Assembly (NCBI GenBank): GCA_017307355.1
Contig: JAFKFG010000027.1
Span: 1-64,000, forward strand
Direction of reading: 5' to 3'
Length of the DNA stretch: 64,000 bases
Source of the DNA: Alphaproteobacteria bacterium
Lineage (GTDB): Bacteria; Pseudomonadota; Alphaproteobacteria; Micropepsales; Micropepsaceae
Shown here piece after piece: positions 1 through 8,672 of this stretch; positions within the stretch are counted from its first letter, which is position 1; every line of letters begins with the position of its first letter. The notes below the pieces were generated by a model. It was not told the origin of the DNA, made no database searches, and worked only from the letters and a program-made list of their open reading frames with translations. A program made the position numbers and the translations under genes.

Positions 1-534
1 GCGGGACTGACCTTTGTCATCTTCGGCCTGCTGCACGGCTTTTACCTGATCGCCAACCATGCTTGGCGCACCTTCGCGCCTGCCTCCCTGCGCCAGGATC
101 CCAAAAGCCCCCTCGCCCTTGCCGCCATCGTGGCCGCGCAGGTCCTGCTTACCTATGTCGCCGCCCTGGTGGCGCAGATCTTCTTCCGGGCCGACACCGT
201 CGCCGACGCCACCGCGCTCATCGCCGGCATGGTCGGATTGCACGCAGGCGGGGCGCATGCAGGCGGCCTGCTTGCGGGCTGGGAGGACGGCTTCGGGTCG
301 ATGGCGCAAATCACGCTGCGGGTCGCGGTTCTATTTGCGATCGCCTGGTTCCTGCCCAACACCCAGCAGATCATGGCCAAATTCCCCGCCGCGCTGGGCC
401 CGGCGACCGCCAGCCGCTATCGCCTGCTGCAATGGATGCCCGATCTGAAATGGGCCGTGTCCCTCGGCGTCGCGGCGGGCCTGGCACTCATCAGCCTGTC
501 GCAACATTCCGAATTCCTCTACTTCCAGTTCTGA
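1..534 (+). CDS. MBOAT family O-acyltransferase, C-terminal part (5' end outside window)
   Basis: The open frame enters from the left edge and ends at TGA 532-534, giving 177 residues. It starts with a hydrophobic stretch ending in GLLHGFYL. The His-Gly pair there fits the catalytic histidine region of membrane-bound O-acyltransferases of the AlgI/DltB type. Further hydrophobic segments follow near residues 45-65 and 105-125 and close to the C-terminus, as expected for the last membrane helices of this family. The next gene starts 8 bases downstream and has SGNH-like motifs, matching the usual pairing of an MBOAT transporter with a periplasmic acyl-transferring partner in polysaccharide acetylation. 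The acceptor polymer cannot be told from this fragment. Confidence 0.8.
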   Translation, partial: AGLTFVIFGLLHGFYLIANHAWRTFAPASLRQDPKSPLALAAIVAAQVLLTYVAALVAQIFFRADTVADATALIAGMVGLHAGGAHAGGLLAGWEDGFGSMAQITLRVAVLFAIAWFLPNTQQIMAKFPAALGPATASRYRLLQWMPDLKWAVSLGVAAGLALISLSQHSEFLYFQF

Positions 535-541
535 CGGACGG

Positions 542-1552
542 ATGATGGACAGGACCAAGCTTTATCTGGCGACCATCATGCTCCTGGCGGCGGCCATCAT
601 GGGCGGCACGGGGCTATTGAACTATCTGGTCGACCCCTTGTGGTTCTTCGGCGGCGACAAGCTGGCACCCCGCAATTTTCCCTGGGACGAGCGCACTGCC
701 CGCATCGCGCAATTCGTGACCGGCACGCGCGATTACGACTGCTACATCTTCGGCGCCTCGCGGGTCGGGATGCTCAACTTCAAGAATGTGGCCGGCCACA
801 AATGCTTCCTGGTGTCGTTCGAATACGCATCGCCGGGCGAGCTCGTCGCCTACGCAAAATACATCAAGCAGCACGCCGCGCGGGAGCCCGACCTGATCAT
901 GGTCGGCATCGAAGACGCGAATTTCATCGACAATCTCACCCCTGCCAACCTGGCGGATCCCGTTCGCGAGAACAGGACGCCCCATTTCTGGCAATATTAC
1001 TTCTCGCTCGATGTGGCCAAATGGTCGCTGAAGACCATTTCGGATGCCGCGCCCAAGGCGCGCTATTACGGCAAGGATCTCACCGGCAAAATCCGCGCCG
1101 ATGCCGGTACCATGCCGATATTGCGCCTCAAAATGGCGCCCGGCGAGAAATTGCACATGAGCCTGAAGAATGTGCCGGAATTCGCGAACTTCCGGGCGCT
1201 GTTTCCGAAAGCGCATCTGGTCGGCTTCGCCACGCCGGTGGCCTCGGCGCGCATCAAGGAATATCAGCTCTGGGGCCTGCTTCCGGTCTATCTCAAGGCC
1301 CTGCACGCCACCGCCGAGCATTTCGACGAGATGTACGACTTCTCCATCCCCTCCCGCATCACCAACAATCCGAATCTGACCTATGACGGCTCGCACTATC
1401 AGCCGGCGGTCTATGACCTCATCATCAAGGCTCTGCAGCGCCACGAGCCGTCATTCGGAATCAAGATATCCGGGTGCTCCCTGGCCGAAACCGAAGCACA
1501 ATATCAGGAGCGGTTGAAAGCGGGCCAGTGGAATGAAGCCGCGGCCGATTGA
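542..1552 (+). CDS. SGNH-like membrane-anchored protein, partner of MBOAT acyltransferase
   Basis: 336 residues. An N-terminal hydrophobic segment (about residues 8-29) suggests a signal anchor with the rest in the periplasm. Two weak SGNH-hydrolase landmarks are visible: GASR at residues 71-74 (block I position) and DGSHY at about 282-286 (block V Asp-x-x-His). This arrangement is seen in AlgX/AlgJ-type acetylation proteins encoded beside MBOAT genes. The start follows the MBOAT stop by 7 bases, so the two are probably co-transcribed. The acyltransferase role is inferred from the two motifs and the neighbour; overall similarity to a named family is not obvious by eye. Confidence 0.6.
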   Translation: MMDRTKLYLATIMLLAAAIMGGTGLLNYLVDPLWFFGGDKLAPRNFPWDERTARIAQFVTGTRDYDCYIFGASRVGMLNFKNVAGHKCFLVSFEYASPGELVAYAKYIKQHAAREPDLIMVGIEDANFIDNLTPANLADPVRENRTPHFWQYYFSLDVAKWSLKTISDAAPKARYYGKDLTGKIRADAGTMPILRLKMAPGEKLHMSLKNVPEFANFRALFPKAHLVGFATPVASARIKEYQLWGLLPVYLKALHATAEHFDEMYDFSIPSRITNNPNLTYDGSHYQPAVYDLIIKALQRHEPSFGIKISGCSLAETEAQYQERLKAGQWNEAAAD

Positions 1553-1689
1553 GGCCTGACCGGATATCACCGGACCGGGCCGCAACGCCTTCCAAATTAT
1601 TGCGGCATTTTCGGCACAGTCCTGTTTTCTGCATACCACCATCCCCGCCGATCGCCGGGCTAAACTGCCAACGCGGACGGCTTTGTGCT

Positions 1690-2961
1690 ATGTCCGTCGC
1701 AACAACGAAGCGTGGGGCACCGGTGAAAATCGTTATTCTGGGCGGCGGCGTGATCGGCGTTTCGACCGCTTATTATCTGGCAGGCGCCGGTCATCAGGTC
1801 ACAGTCATCGAACGGCAGCCCGGCGTGGGCCTGGAAACCAGTTTCGCCAATGCCGGGGAAATCTCGCCCGGCTATTCCGCGCCCTGGGCGGCGCCGGGCC
1901 TTCCCATCAAGGCGATCAAATGGCTGTTCATGCATTTTCGGCCCTTGGTGATCCGCCCCCGGCCCGATCCGGCCATGATCCTGTGGGGCCTGGCCTTGCT
2001 GCGCAATTGCACCGCCGCGCGCTACGAGCGCAACAAGACCCGCATGCTGGCCCTGGCGCAGTACAGCCGGGACTGTCTGGAACAGCTGCGCACCGACACC
2101 AGCATTCAATACGACCAGCGCATGAAGGGCACCTTGCAGCTCTTCCGCACGCAAAAGCAGCTGGACGGCACCGAAGCCGACATCGCGGTGCTGAAGCGCT
2201 TCAATGTCGCGTATGAAGTGCTGGACCGGGCTGGATGCATCGCCGTCGAGCCGGCGCTGGCGCATGTGCCGGAAAAGATCGTGGGGGGCCTGCGCCTGGT
2301 GGGCGACGAAACCGGCGACTGTTTCATGTTCACCAAGGCGCTGGCGACGTTGGCGAAGCAGCGGGGCGTGGAGTTTTTGTTCGGCCACACCATCGACGGA
2401 CTGGAACGGAATGCATCCGGCATCGCCGCGGTGCGCGTCACCGGGCCCACCGGCGCCACCCGGATCACGGGCGATGCCTATGTGATGGCGATGGGCAGCT
2501 ATTCGCCGCTCCTGGCCCGGAAACTCGGTCTTCGCCTGCCGGTCTATCCGGTGAAAGGCTATTCTCTCACCTTGCCGATCTCCGACGAAGGCGGCGCGCC
2601 GCAATCCACCGTGATGGACGAGACCTTCAAAGTCGCCGTCACCCGGCTGGGCAACCGGGTGCGGGTGGGCGGCACCGCCGAACTGACGGGCTATAACCTC
2701 AAGCTGCGCGAATCCCGCCGCCAGACCTTGAACCATGTGGTCACCGACCTGTTCCCGCGCGCGGGCGACGTGAACAAGGCCAGCTTCTGGACCGGCCTTC
2801 GCCCCATGACGCCGGATGGCCCGCCCGTGATCGGCAAGAGCGGCATCGCCAATCTCTGGTTCAACACCGGCCATGGCACCTTGGGCTGGACCATGGCAGC
2901 CGGATCGGGCCGCCTCATGAGCGACCTGATCAGCGGCAAGACACCGGAGATTACTTACTAG
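1690..2961 (+). CDS. dadA: D-amino acid dehydrogenase (FAD-dependent)
   Basis: 423 residues from ATG 1690. The N-terminus carries the FAD-binding dinucleotide fold ILGGGVIGVSTAYYLAGAG, followed by the DadA signature regions ETSFANAGEISPGYSAPWAAPG and IKWLF. The C-terminus has the typical GLRPMTPDGPPVIG and NTGHGTLGWTMAAGSG motifs. The enzyme oxidises D-amino acids (classically D-alanine) to 2-oxo acids and feeds electrons to the respiratory chain at the inner membrane. The family starts almost directly at the FAD fold, so GTG 1723 (412 residues) is a serious alternative start. No alanine racemase gene (dadX) follows; the 3' end overlaps the convergent SnoaL-like gene by 11 bases. Confidence 0.92.
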   Translation: MSVATTKRGAPVKIVILGGGVIGVSTAYYLAGAGHQVTVIERQPGVGLETSFANAGEISPGYSAPWAAPGLPIKAIKWLFMHFRPLVIRPRPDPAMILWGLALLRNCTAARYERNKTRMLALAQYSRDCLEQLRTDTSIQYDQRMKGTLQLFRTQKQLDGTEADIAVLKRFNVAYEVLDRAGCIAVEPALAHVPEKIVGGLRLVGDETGDCFMFTKALATLAKQRGVEFLFGHTIDGLERNASGIAAVRVTGPTGATRITGDAYVMAMGSYSPLLARKLGLRLPVYPVKGYSLTLPISDEGGAPQSTVMDETFKVAVTRLGNRVRVGGTAELTGYNLKLRESRRQTLNHVVTDLFPRAGDVNKASFWTGLRPMTPDGPPVIGKSGIANLWFNTGHGTLGWTMAAGSGRLMSDLISGKTPEITY

Positions 2962-3427
2962 GCTTCTCCGGCGTGTTCTGGCGTACCTCCCGCGTCTTGA
3001 AGCGCCAGCCTTCCGCCGTCTTCACGAAACTGTCGGTATAGACATAACCCTGGTCCGCGCCGGTGCCCGCCATCAGATAGGCCGATCCGGTGGCGCCGCC
3101 CGGCGCCGGATCGATCATCACCGTGGTGGTGGAATGCGCGGCCCGCACGATGGGCGGCGGCGCGCCCGCCTTGGCGGCGAACGCCGCCAGCGCCTTGCGT
3201 CCCTTGATGTTACCGTAACCCGGCTTGTTGGTGATGAAGACGCCGTCCGGCGTGAATAACTCCGAGAACTTCGCTCCGTCCGCGGTGTCGAGATAATGGG
3301 CGTAACGCGCATAAAGCTGCTCGATCTGGATGTAGTCCAGGGCGGTCAGCGTCTCGGCACGGGCCGGGCTGAACCCAAGCCCCGCCAGTGCCACACCTAC
3401 AAGCGCGCAAGTGATGAGTGTTTTCAT
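2951..3427 (-). CDS. exported SnoaL-like (NTF2-fold) protein
   Basis: 158 residues. An N-terminal signal peptide (MKTLITCALVGVALAGLGFSPARAE) is followed by a SnoaL_4-type NTF2 fold: an opening helix DYIQIEQLYARYAHYLDTAD, then LFTPDGVF, and an RAAHSTTTVMI strand. Proteins of this fold act as small cyclases, isomerases or dehydratases, or only bind ligands; the substrate cannot be inferred. The gene converges on dadA with an 11-base overlap of the 3' ends. Upstream lies a hairpin-rich spacer that separates it from the DUF899 gene on the same strand. Confidence 0.8.
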   Translation of the reverse strand: MKTLITCALVGVALAGLGFSPARAETLTALDYIQIEQLYARYAHYLDTADGAKFSELFTPDGVFITNKPGYGNIKGRKALAAFAAKAGAPPPIVRAAHSTTTVMIDPAPGGATGSAYLMAGTGADQGYVYTDSFVKTAEGWRFKTREVRQNTPEKPSK

Positions 3428-3482
3428 TTTTTCCTCTCAGGCTGTGCTGCGCCCCTCGCTCGTGCTCGGGGCTTTCGACGCT

Positions 3483-3528
3483 CGAAATGGTCGTCGCGCT
3501 ACGCTGACGCTAGCGACGGACCATTTCG
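3483..3528. repeat. palindromic hairpin, REP-like or terminator
   Basis: Arms CGAAATGGTC (3483-3492) and GACCATTTCG (3519-3528) pair perfectly, and an inner stem GTCGC/GCGAC (3493-3497, 3513-3517) extends the hairpin with a one-base bulge. It sits between two minus-strand genes, downstream of the DUF899 stop. There is no T-run, so a REP-like element or factor-dependent terminator is more likely than a classical intrinsic terminator. Confidence 0.6.
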
Positions 3529-3545
3529 CCCCTTCGGGTCGCGTC

Positions 3546-4313
3546 TCAATACTCGTCATGGCGCTTCCACCAGGGCGCCCCTTCGTTGCGGCCCAAGGGC
3601 GCGCGGTCCAACCAGGGGTACATGCCCCACAGGGCGTCCAGTCCCCGCGCATAGGTGGAATAGGTGTGATAAAGCGCGCCGTCCTGGATGGCGAAGGCGC
3701 TCATGCCCGGCAGATCGCGCGTGTAAGTGGGCGCATCGGTGCCGCAATCGGCCGCGAATTTGCGCACCGGCGCGGGCGCGTCGGCCTGCTGCACCGGATG
3801 GCCTCGCAACTGATAGTTATACTCGAAGCCGCCTTCGCGCTGCTGCTGCGCCTCGGTCAGCGAAACATTGAAGTCGAAATTGAAATCGCCGCCATAGGAC
3901 GAAGCCCAGGGAAACACCCAGCCCAGACGCTTCTGATACGCCGCCAGCTTGGCATAAGACGCCCGCGACACCGCCGAAAATGCGACATCGTGATTCTGCA
4001 GATGCATGAAGATGCCGTTGAAGCCGTCGGCGATGGACGAGCAGGACGGGCAGCCCGCCTTGTAATCCGGCCCGAACATGAAGTGATAGACCACCAGCTG
4101 CGAGCGGCCCTTGAACAGGTCCCTCAACCCGACCGCACCCTCGGCATTCTCGAAACGATAGTCCTTGTCGATCCTGACCCAGGGCAAGGCCCGGCGCTGC
4201 TCCGCCACTGTGTCGCTCTGATGGGTCAGAGCCTTCTCAGCTTTCAGCAGATCCAGCCGTGCCTTCAGCCATTCCTCGCGGGTTCCGGTGCTGTGCTTGG
4301 TCATCTTTGCCAC
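3546..4313 (-). CDS. DUF899 family thioredoxin-fold protein (copy 1)
   Basis: 255 residues. The order of motifs is that of DUF899 (thioredoxin-like) proteins: an N-terminal helix EEWLKARLDLLKAEKALT, the LPWVRIDKDYRFE segment, LRDLFKGRSQLVVYHFMFGPDY, then GCPSCSS with a CxxC pair at residues 88-91, and a C-terminal YSTYARG...YPWLDRAPLGRNE region. The fold and CxxC suggest a redox or peroxide-linked role, but no activity is established for the family. A second DUF899 gene and a small membrane-protein gene lie upstream on the same strand, so the three probably form one unit, divergent from a TPR/HTH regulator. Confidence 0.85.
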   Translation of the reverse strand: MAKMTKHSTGTREEWLKARLDLLKAEKALTHQSDTVAEQRRALPWVRIDKDYRFENAEGAVGLRDLFKGRSQLVVYHFMFGPDYKAGCPSCSSIADGFNGIFMHLQNHDVAFSAVSRASYAKLAAYQKRLGWVFPWASSYGGDFNFDFNVSLTEAQQQREGGFEYNYQLRGHPVQQADAPAPVRKFAADCGTDAPTYTRDLPGMSAFAIQDGALYHTYSTYARGLDALWGMYPWLDRAPLGRNEGAPWWKRHDEY

Positions 4314-4318
4314 CTCGA

Positions 4319-4570
4319 TCAGATTTGATGTTTTTTGCCCGAGCGCGCGAACAGGCCGAGCCAGGGCGTGGCGTGAAAGACCGCCATCAGCAAATACATC
4401 AGCGCCATGCCGTTCAGCGGCGAAGCCGCCATTCCCGGCATGTCCGGCATGCCGCCGTCCCGCGTCGCCAGCGCCATCAATCCGAACACCGGCGTTGCCG
4501 CCAGGCGCAACAGGCCGGAGGCGCCCGGAATCGACGGATCGAATCCGGCTTTCAGGATCAGGTCACGCAT
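4319..4570 (-). CDS. small hydrophobic protein between two DUF899 genes
   Basis: 83 residues from ATG 4570 (MRDLILKAGFDPSIP). The start overlaps the stop of the upstream DUF899 gene by 8 bases, which suggests translational coupling. Two hydrophobic stretches (about residues 15-30 and 47-68) suggest two membrane helices flanking a Met-rich loop GGMPDMPGMAA. A longer frame exists upstream but runs inside the DUF899 gene. I do not recognise a family. Its position makes it part of the DUF899 operon. Confidence 0.6.
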   Translation of the reverse strand: MRDLILKAGFDPSIPGASGLLRLAATPVFGLMALATRDGGMPDMPGMAASPLNGMALMYLLMAVFHATPWLGLFARSGKKHQI

Positions 4571-5297
4571 TGCTGCCGTCCTTGCGGAATGCCTTCTCGC
4601 CCGCCTCGGAGACTTCGATCCATTTCCGGTCGAGCCCGGCATCGTAATTGTCGTGCCAGTTCCACCATTTGTAGGGCGGGGTCTGCGGCACCCATTCCGG
4701 CGAATCTTCCCAGACCTCCTGGCGGCCCATGGGCGTGATGTCGAGATAGCTCCACACCGTTCCCATCGCTTCGTCGCCGCGATTGTTGATGTAATAAGTG
4801 CGGAAAATCTTGCCGCCTTCGCGAATGAACACGTTATGGCCGTGCCATTCGTCCACCCCGAAGTCCTTGTCGAAACTGTCGGTGATGGTGACCCAGGGCA
4901 TGTGCCAGTCCATCCGCGCCTTCAGCCGCTTGATGTCGGCCTGCGGCGCGCGCGAGGCATAGACCAAGGTCGTATCGCGCGCATTCAAATGCGCCAGATT
5001 GCTCACCTGGTCGGCACCCAGCGAGCAGCCACGGCAGGCATGCTCGGGCCAGCCATGCACACCCGGCTCGAAGAAGGCGCGATAGACGATCAGCTGCTTG
5101 CGGCCCTCGAACAAGTCGAGCAGGCTCATCTTGCCCCGCGGCCCTTCGAACACGTAATCCTTCTCGGCCGCCATCCAGGGCATCCGCCGGCGCCGGGCCG
5201 CCATGGCATCGCGCTGGCGCACGGTTTCTTTTTCGGCGACCAGAAGATCTTCCCGCGCCTTCAACCAGTCTTCCTGCGAAACGATTTTGTTCGGCAT
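4563..5297 (-). CDS. DUF899 family thioredoxin-fold protein (copy 2)
   Basis: 244 residues from ATG 5297, which is preceded by a good Shine-Dalgarno AAGGAG seven bases away. It shares the layout of the neighbouring copy: QEDWLKAREDLLVAEKE at the N-terminus, PWMAAEKDYVFEGP, LLDLFEGRKQLIVYRAFFEPG, and a CRGC pair at residues 88-91 replacing CPSC. The C-terminus has YLDITPMGRQE and a Trp-rich tail. The two copies are clearly diverged paralogues, not a recent duplication. The gene starts the probable operon and is divergent from the regulator at 5446; the 148-base gap between them should hold both promoters. Confidence 0.85.
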   Translation of the reverse strand: MPNKIVSQEDWLKAREDLLVAEKETVRQRDAMAARRRRMPWMAAEKDYVFEGPRGKMSLLDLFEGRKQLIVYRAFFEPGVHGWPEHACRGCSLGADQVSNLAHLNARDTTLVYASRAPQADIKRLKARMDWHMPWVTITDSFDKDFGVDEWHGHNVFIREGGKIFRTYYINNRGDEAMGTVWSYLDITPMGRQEVWEDSPEWVPQTPPYKWWNWHDNYDAGLDRKWIEVSEAGEKAFRKDGSNA

Positions 5298-5445
5298 GAT
5301 GCAACTCCTTTGCCTTGGACAACGCGGGCCGTGCCGGGCCCGCTGCAACTGGAGGAGAGACTAGGCCCGCCCCGGGCAAAGCGGGGAGTGACAAGTGTGA
5401 CGGGAATCCGGATAGTTCCGCCGCGCAGGATGAGATTGCTTTCAC

Positions 5446-6666
5446 ATGGATTCGCTGATCAATGCGGCGGCCCGGGCTTTGGCGGCGGGCGACCCTTTGG
5501 GCGCGCTGAACCGGATCGCGTTGCTGGGCGATCCCTCCGCCCTGGCCTTGCGCGGCATCGCCATGGCCCAGCTGGGCGATTTCGGGCGGGCCAAATCGCT
5601 TCTCAAGCGCGCGTCCCGCGCCTTCGGCGCCAAGGAACCCATGGCTCGCGCCCGCTGCATCGTGGCGGAAGCGGAAATCGCGCTGGTTTCGCGCGACCTC
5701 GCCTGGCCCGCCAAGGCGCTGGACGGTGCCCGCGCGATCCTGGAGCGGCATGACGATCAGGCGAACGCGGCGCATGCGCGCTATCTGGCGGCGCGCCATT
5801 CGCTTCTGATCGGACGGCTGGACGATGCGGAGCGCCGGCTGGCGGGGATCGATCCCGCGTATCTGTCGGCCGCCTCGCGCGTGGCCTTCGAGATGGTGGC
5901 GGCGGGCATCGCCATGCGCCGGCTTCGCACCGGCGCCGCGCAGGCCGCGCTGGCCAATGCCCGACGCGCCGCGGTCAAGGCCCGCATCCCCGCGCTGCTG
6001 GCGGAAGTCGACACCATGGCGCGCGCGCTCAAGACTCCCGCCGCCCGCACCATCGCGGACGGCAAGACCCGGCTCCTGTTGCTGGAAGAGGTCGAAACCC
6101 TGCTGGCCTCCAAGAGTTTGGTGATCGATGCCTGCCGCAATGCCGTGCGACGCGGCAGCCGGATCGTGCCGTTGGCGCGGCGCCCGGTGCTGTTCGCGCT
6201 CGCCCGCGCCTTGGCCGAAGCCTGGCCCGGCGATGCGGCGCGCGGCGTTTTGCTGGCGCATGCCTTTCATGCCCGCCACGCCGATGAATCGCATCGCGCG
6301 CGCTTGCGGGTGGAGATCGGGCGGCTGCGCGCCAAGCTCGCGCCCATCGCCGATATCCGCGCCACCGATGACGGCTTCGCACTCATCCCGCGCGGCGCGA
6401 CACGGATCGCAGTCCTGGCCCCGCCCGCCGAGGAACCCCATGGCGCTTTGCTGGCCTTTCTCGCTGACGGCGAAGCTTGGTCCAGTTCGGCCTTGGCGCT
6501 GGCCCTGGGTGCCAGCCAGCGCACGGTGCAGCGTTCGCTGGATGCCCTGGCGGCGGCGGGAAAAGTCCGGACCTTCGGCAAGGGCCGGGCGCGCCGCTGG
6601 ATGACCCCGCCGCTTCCCGGATTCCCGACGAACTTGTTACTCCCGGTGTCGCCGCTGGCGGGATAG
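5446..6666 (+). CDS. helix-turn-helix regulator with helical-repeat (TPR-like) domain
   Basis: 406 residues, almost entirely alpha-helical and Ala-rich. The N-terminal two thirds show degenerate TPR-like repeats (for example DPSALALRGIAMAQLGDFGRAKSLLKRASRAFGA). Near residues 345-385 a winged helix-turn-helix is visible: ALLAFLADGEAWSSSALALALGASQRTVQRSLDALAAAGKVRTFG. It is transcribed away from the DUF899 pair, so it most likely senses a signal through the helical repeats and controls those genes; that target is inferred from position only. The C-terminus LLLPVSPLAG is short and hydrophobic. Confidence 0.7.
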   Translation: MDSLINAAARALAAGDPLGALNRIALLGDPSALALRGIAMAQLGDFGRAKSLLKRASRAFGAKEPMARARCIVAEAEIALVSRDLAWPAKALDGARAILERHDDQANAAHARYLAARHSLLIGRLDDAERRLAGIDPAYLSAASRVAFEMVAAGIAMRRLRTGAAQAALANARRAAVKARIPALLAEVDTMARALKTPAARTIADGKTRLLLLEEVETLLASKSLVIDACRNAVRRGSRIVPLARRPVLFALARALAEAWPGDAARGVLLAHAFHARHADESHRARLRVEIGRLRAKLAPIADIRATDDGFALIPRGATRIAVLAPPAEEPHGALLAFLADGEAWSSSALALALGASQRTVQRSLDALAAAGKVRTFGKGRARRWMTPPLPGFPTNLLLPVSPLAG

Positions 6667-6678
6667 GATGATGCGGCC

Positions 6679-7317
6679 ATGAAAAAATCCGCCGCCGAAA
6701 TCGCTGAAGAATATGCCTTCCCCGGCATCGATGCCGTGCATGGCGTCACTTATGACGGCAGCCAGGTGTGGTTCGCCTCGGGCGACAAGATCCACGCGAT
6801 GGATCCCAAAAGCGGCAAGACGGTGCGCGCCATTGATACCGCCGCCCATGCCGGCACGGCCTTTGACGGCCGTCACCTGTTCCAGATCGCCGAAGCCCAG
6901 ATCCACAAGATCGATCCCAAGACCGGCAAGGTTTTGTCCAGAATTCCCGCGCCGAATGGCGGAGGCGCCGGCCTCACCTGGGCCGAAGGCACGCTGTGGG
7001 TCGGCCAGCATCGCGCGCGCAAGATTCACCAGATCGATCCCGACACCGGCGAGATCCTGCGCACCATCGAATCCAACCGCTTCGTCACCGGCGTGACCTG
7101 GACCGATGGCGAATTGTGGCACGCCACCTGGGAGGGCGACGAAAGCGAAATCCGTCACGTCGACACCGAAACCGGCGAAGTGCTGGAATGCCTGGAGATG
7201 CCGCCGGGCGCGGGCATATCGGGACTGGAAGCGGGCGGCGACCGCTTCTATTGCGGCGGCGGCTTCAGCGGCAAGTTGCGCGCGGTGAAGAAGCCCAAGC
7301 GCCGGGCCCGCAACTGA
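6679..7317 (+). CDS. beta-propeller protein (YncE/PQQ-repeat-like)
   Basis: 212 residues with repeating blade-like units, each with an Asp-Pro-x-[ST]-Gly-[KE] turn: MDPKSGKTVRAID, IDPKTGKVLSRIP, IDPDTGEILRTIE, VDTETGEVLECLE. This is typical of YVTN/PQQ-like propeller repeats, but there are only about five blades. No signal peptide is seen, so it is probably cytoplasmic. The start codon lies 12 bases after the regulator gene, so the two may be co-transcribed. The molecular function is not evident. Confidence 0.65.
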   Translation: MKKSAAEIAEEYAFPGIDAVHGVTYDGSQVWFASGDKIHAMDPKSGKTVRAIDTAAHAGTAFDGRHLFQIAEAQIHKIDPKTGKVLSRIPAPNGGGAGLTWAEGTLWVGQHRARKIHQIDPDTGEILRTIESNRFVTGVTWTDGELWHATWEGDESEIRHVDTETGEVLECLEMPPGAGISGLEAGGDRFYCGGGFSGKLRAVKKPKRRARN

Positions 7318-7327
7318 CGCTCCCCAA

Positions 7328-7816
7328 CTAGCGCCAAAAACTCGCCGCCAGCCCCGCGCCGTAAAGGCCGATGCCGAACAGGGCATGGGTGGCGAGGCTG
7401 CGCCGTCGCGCGGCGGCCGGATTGGGAGTCCGGCGCGCGGCGATGCCAAGCCCCATGCCCGGCTGCATCAGCAGAAACGGCGCCGCCACGCTGGCGATGC
7501 CCACCGCCAGCGCGGGCAGGATGGTGGGATGCCGCGCCCAGCCTCCGCCCGCCAGCGCCAGCAAGACGGCGGCAAAAACAATGCCGGTGAGATAATGCAC
7601 ACACCAGCCGATCACGGCCTCGCCCCAAAGCGGCGGCGACGCCGCAATCGGTCGATGAATAAAGCGCCCGCGCGGCATGGCGCCGATCCAGCGGCCCACC
7701 AGCGCGTAATCCGCAAGCGGCGTGCCGAACAGATGCCGGCGCGCCAGGCCCGCCAGATCCATGAAAATCGTCGCGCCCATGCCGATCGCGACGGCGTCCG
7801 CAATCCATTCACGCAT
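7328..7816 (-). CDS. DUF2938 family membrane protein
   Basis: 162 residues from ATG 7816. The sequence has the DUF2938 pattern: an N-terminal helix with FMDLAGLARRHLFG, the conserved YALVGRWIGAMPRGRFIHRPIAASPPLWGEAVIGWCVHYLTGI segment, and further helices through PFLLMQPGMGLG and HALFGIGLYG. Four membrane helices are likely. The start overlaps the stop of the upstream methyltransferase gene by 8 bases, indicating an operon. A longer frame upstream would lie inside the methyltransferase and is not supported. Confidence 0.8.
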   Translation of the reverse strand: MREWIADAVAIGMGATIFMDLAGLARRHLFGTPLADYALVGRWIGAMPRGRFIHRPIAASPPLWGEAVIGWCVHYLTGIVFAAVLLALAGGGWARHPTILPALAVGIASVAAPFLLMQPGMGLGIAARRTPNPAAARRRSLATHALFGIGLYGAGLAASFWR

Positions 7817-8636
7817 CGGCGGCATCCTTCGCGAACACCGACGGCGCCAAGCCATTCGCCATCCAGCAGGCGGCGGTGAAGCGAACCTCGCCGTCCCGCA
7901 CAAAGCCGTCGAACGCCGGACGCACGTCTTCCATCACCCGCATCCGCGTTTGGTCGTCGGCCTGTTGCAATGCCCGGCCCACCGGTCCCATCACGGCGAG
8001 ATAGGGCGCCAGCTCCGCTTCGGCGAAATGGCAGGCGACATCGATGGGCGCGATGTCGATGGCGGCCCAGCCGCTCTCTTTCAGGATGGAAAAGATGCGG
8101 TCCCGGTCCGCGAGCGCGAAAGGCCCCGGCTCGCCGGGCGCGGGTATTGCCAGACCGGGCAGCAAAGGCGCCGCCCGTTCCGCCGCGGTCAGGAACGGAT
8201 TTTCCGCCGCATCGCGCCAGGCCGCGAAACGCAGCCACCCGCCCGGCCGCGTGGCCCGGCGCAAATTCGCGAACGCCGCCACGGGATCGGCGAAGAACAT
8301 CACCCCGAAGCGGGACACCACCGCATCGAACCGGCCCGGCGCGAAGGCGTGCGTCCCCGCATCCGCCTGGATGAACTCTACCGCCGCGCCATCCCGCGCC
8401 ATCCGCGCCCGCGCCGCCGCCAGCATCGGCGCCGACGGATCGATGCCCGTGACTTGGGCGCCCCGGCGCGCCAGGGCCAGGCTGGTGCTGCCGGTGCCGC
8501 ATCCCACATCCAAAATCCGGCCCACCGGCAGATCCGCCGTCAACAGCCCGTCGAACGGGGCATACATCTGATCCAGCGCGGTCTGCGCCGCCACCCAGCC
8601 TTGCCCCGCAACGCCATTCCACATCCGCGCATCCAT
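7809..8636 (-). CDS. class I SAM-dependent methyltransferase
   Basis: 275 residues from ATG 8636, preceded by an A/G-rich ribosome binding region. Motif I ILDVGCGTGSTSLAL (about residues 43-57) and the following VTGIDPSAPMLAAARARM (motif II acidic residue) mark a class I Rossmann methyltransferase; FDAVVSRFGVMFFADP is the post-motif region. The substrate is not identifiable. The gene is divergent from a MerR regulator whose operator-like palindrome lies in the 61-base intergenic gap, so it is the likely regulated target together with the DUF2938 gene downstream. An upstream ATG at 8684 would overlap the operator and is less likely. Confidence 0.82.
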   Translation of the reverse strand: MDARMWNGVAGQGWVAAQTALDQMYAPFDGLLTADLPVGRILDVGCGTGSTSLALARRGAQVTGIDPSAPMLAAARARMARDGAAVEFIQADAGTHAFAPGRFDAVVSRFGVMFFADPVAAFANLRRATRPGGWLRFAAWRDAAENPFLTAAERAAPLLPGLAIPAPGEPGPFALADRDRIFSILKESGWAAIDIAPIDVACHFAEAELAPYLAVMGPVGRALQQADDQTRMRVMEDVRPAFDGFVRDGEVRFTAACWMANGLAPSVFAKDAADA

Positions 8637-8672
8637 CGCTTTTCCTTTCTTCCAATCCCCGCTAGCCTGCCA

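Noticed and set aside
4834..6441. 535-codon minus-strand open frame
   Set aside because: It is antisense to the DUF899/TPR regulator genes, lacks a ribosome binding site and family likeness, and is a by-product of high GC.
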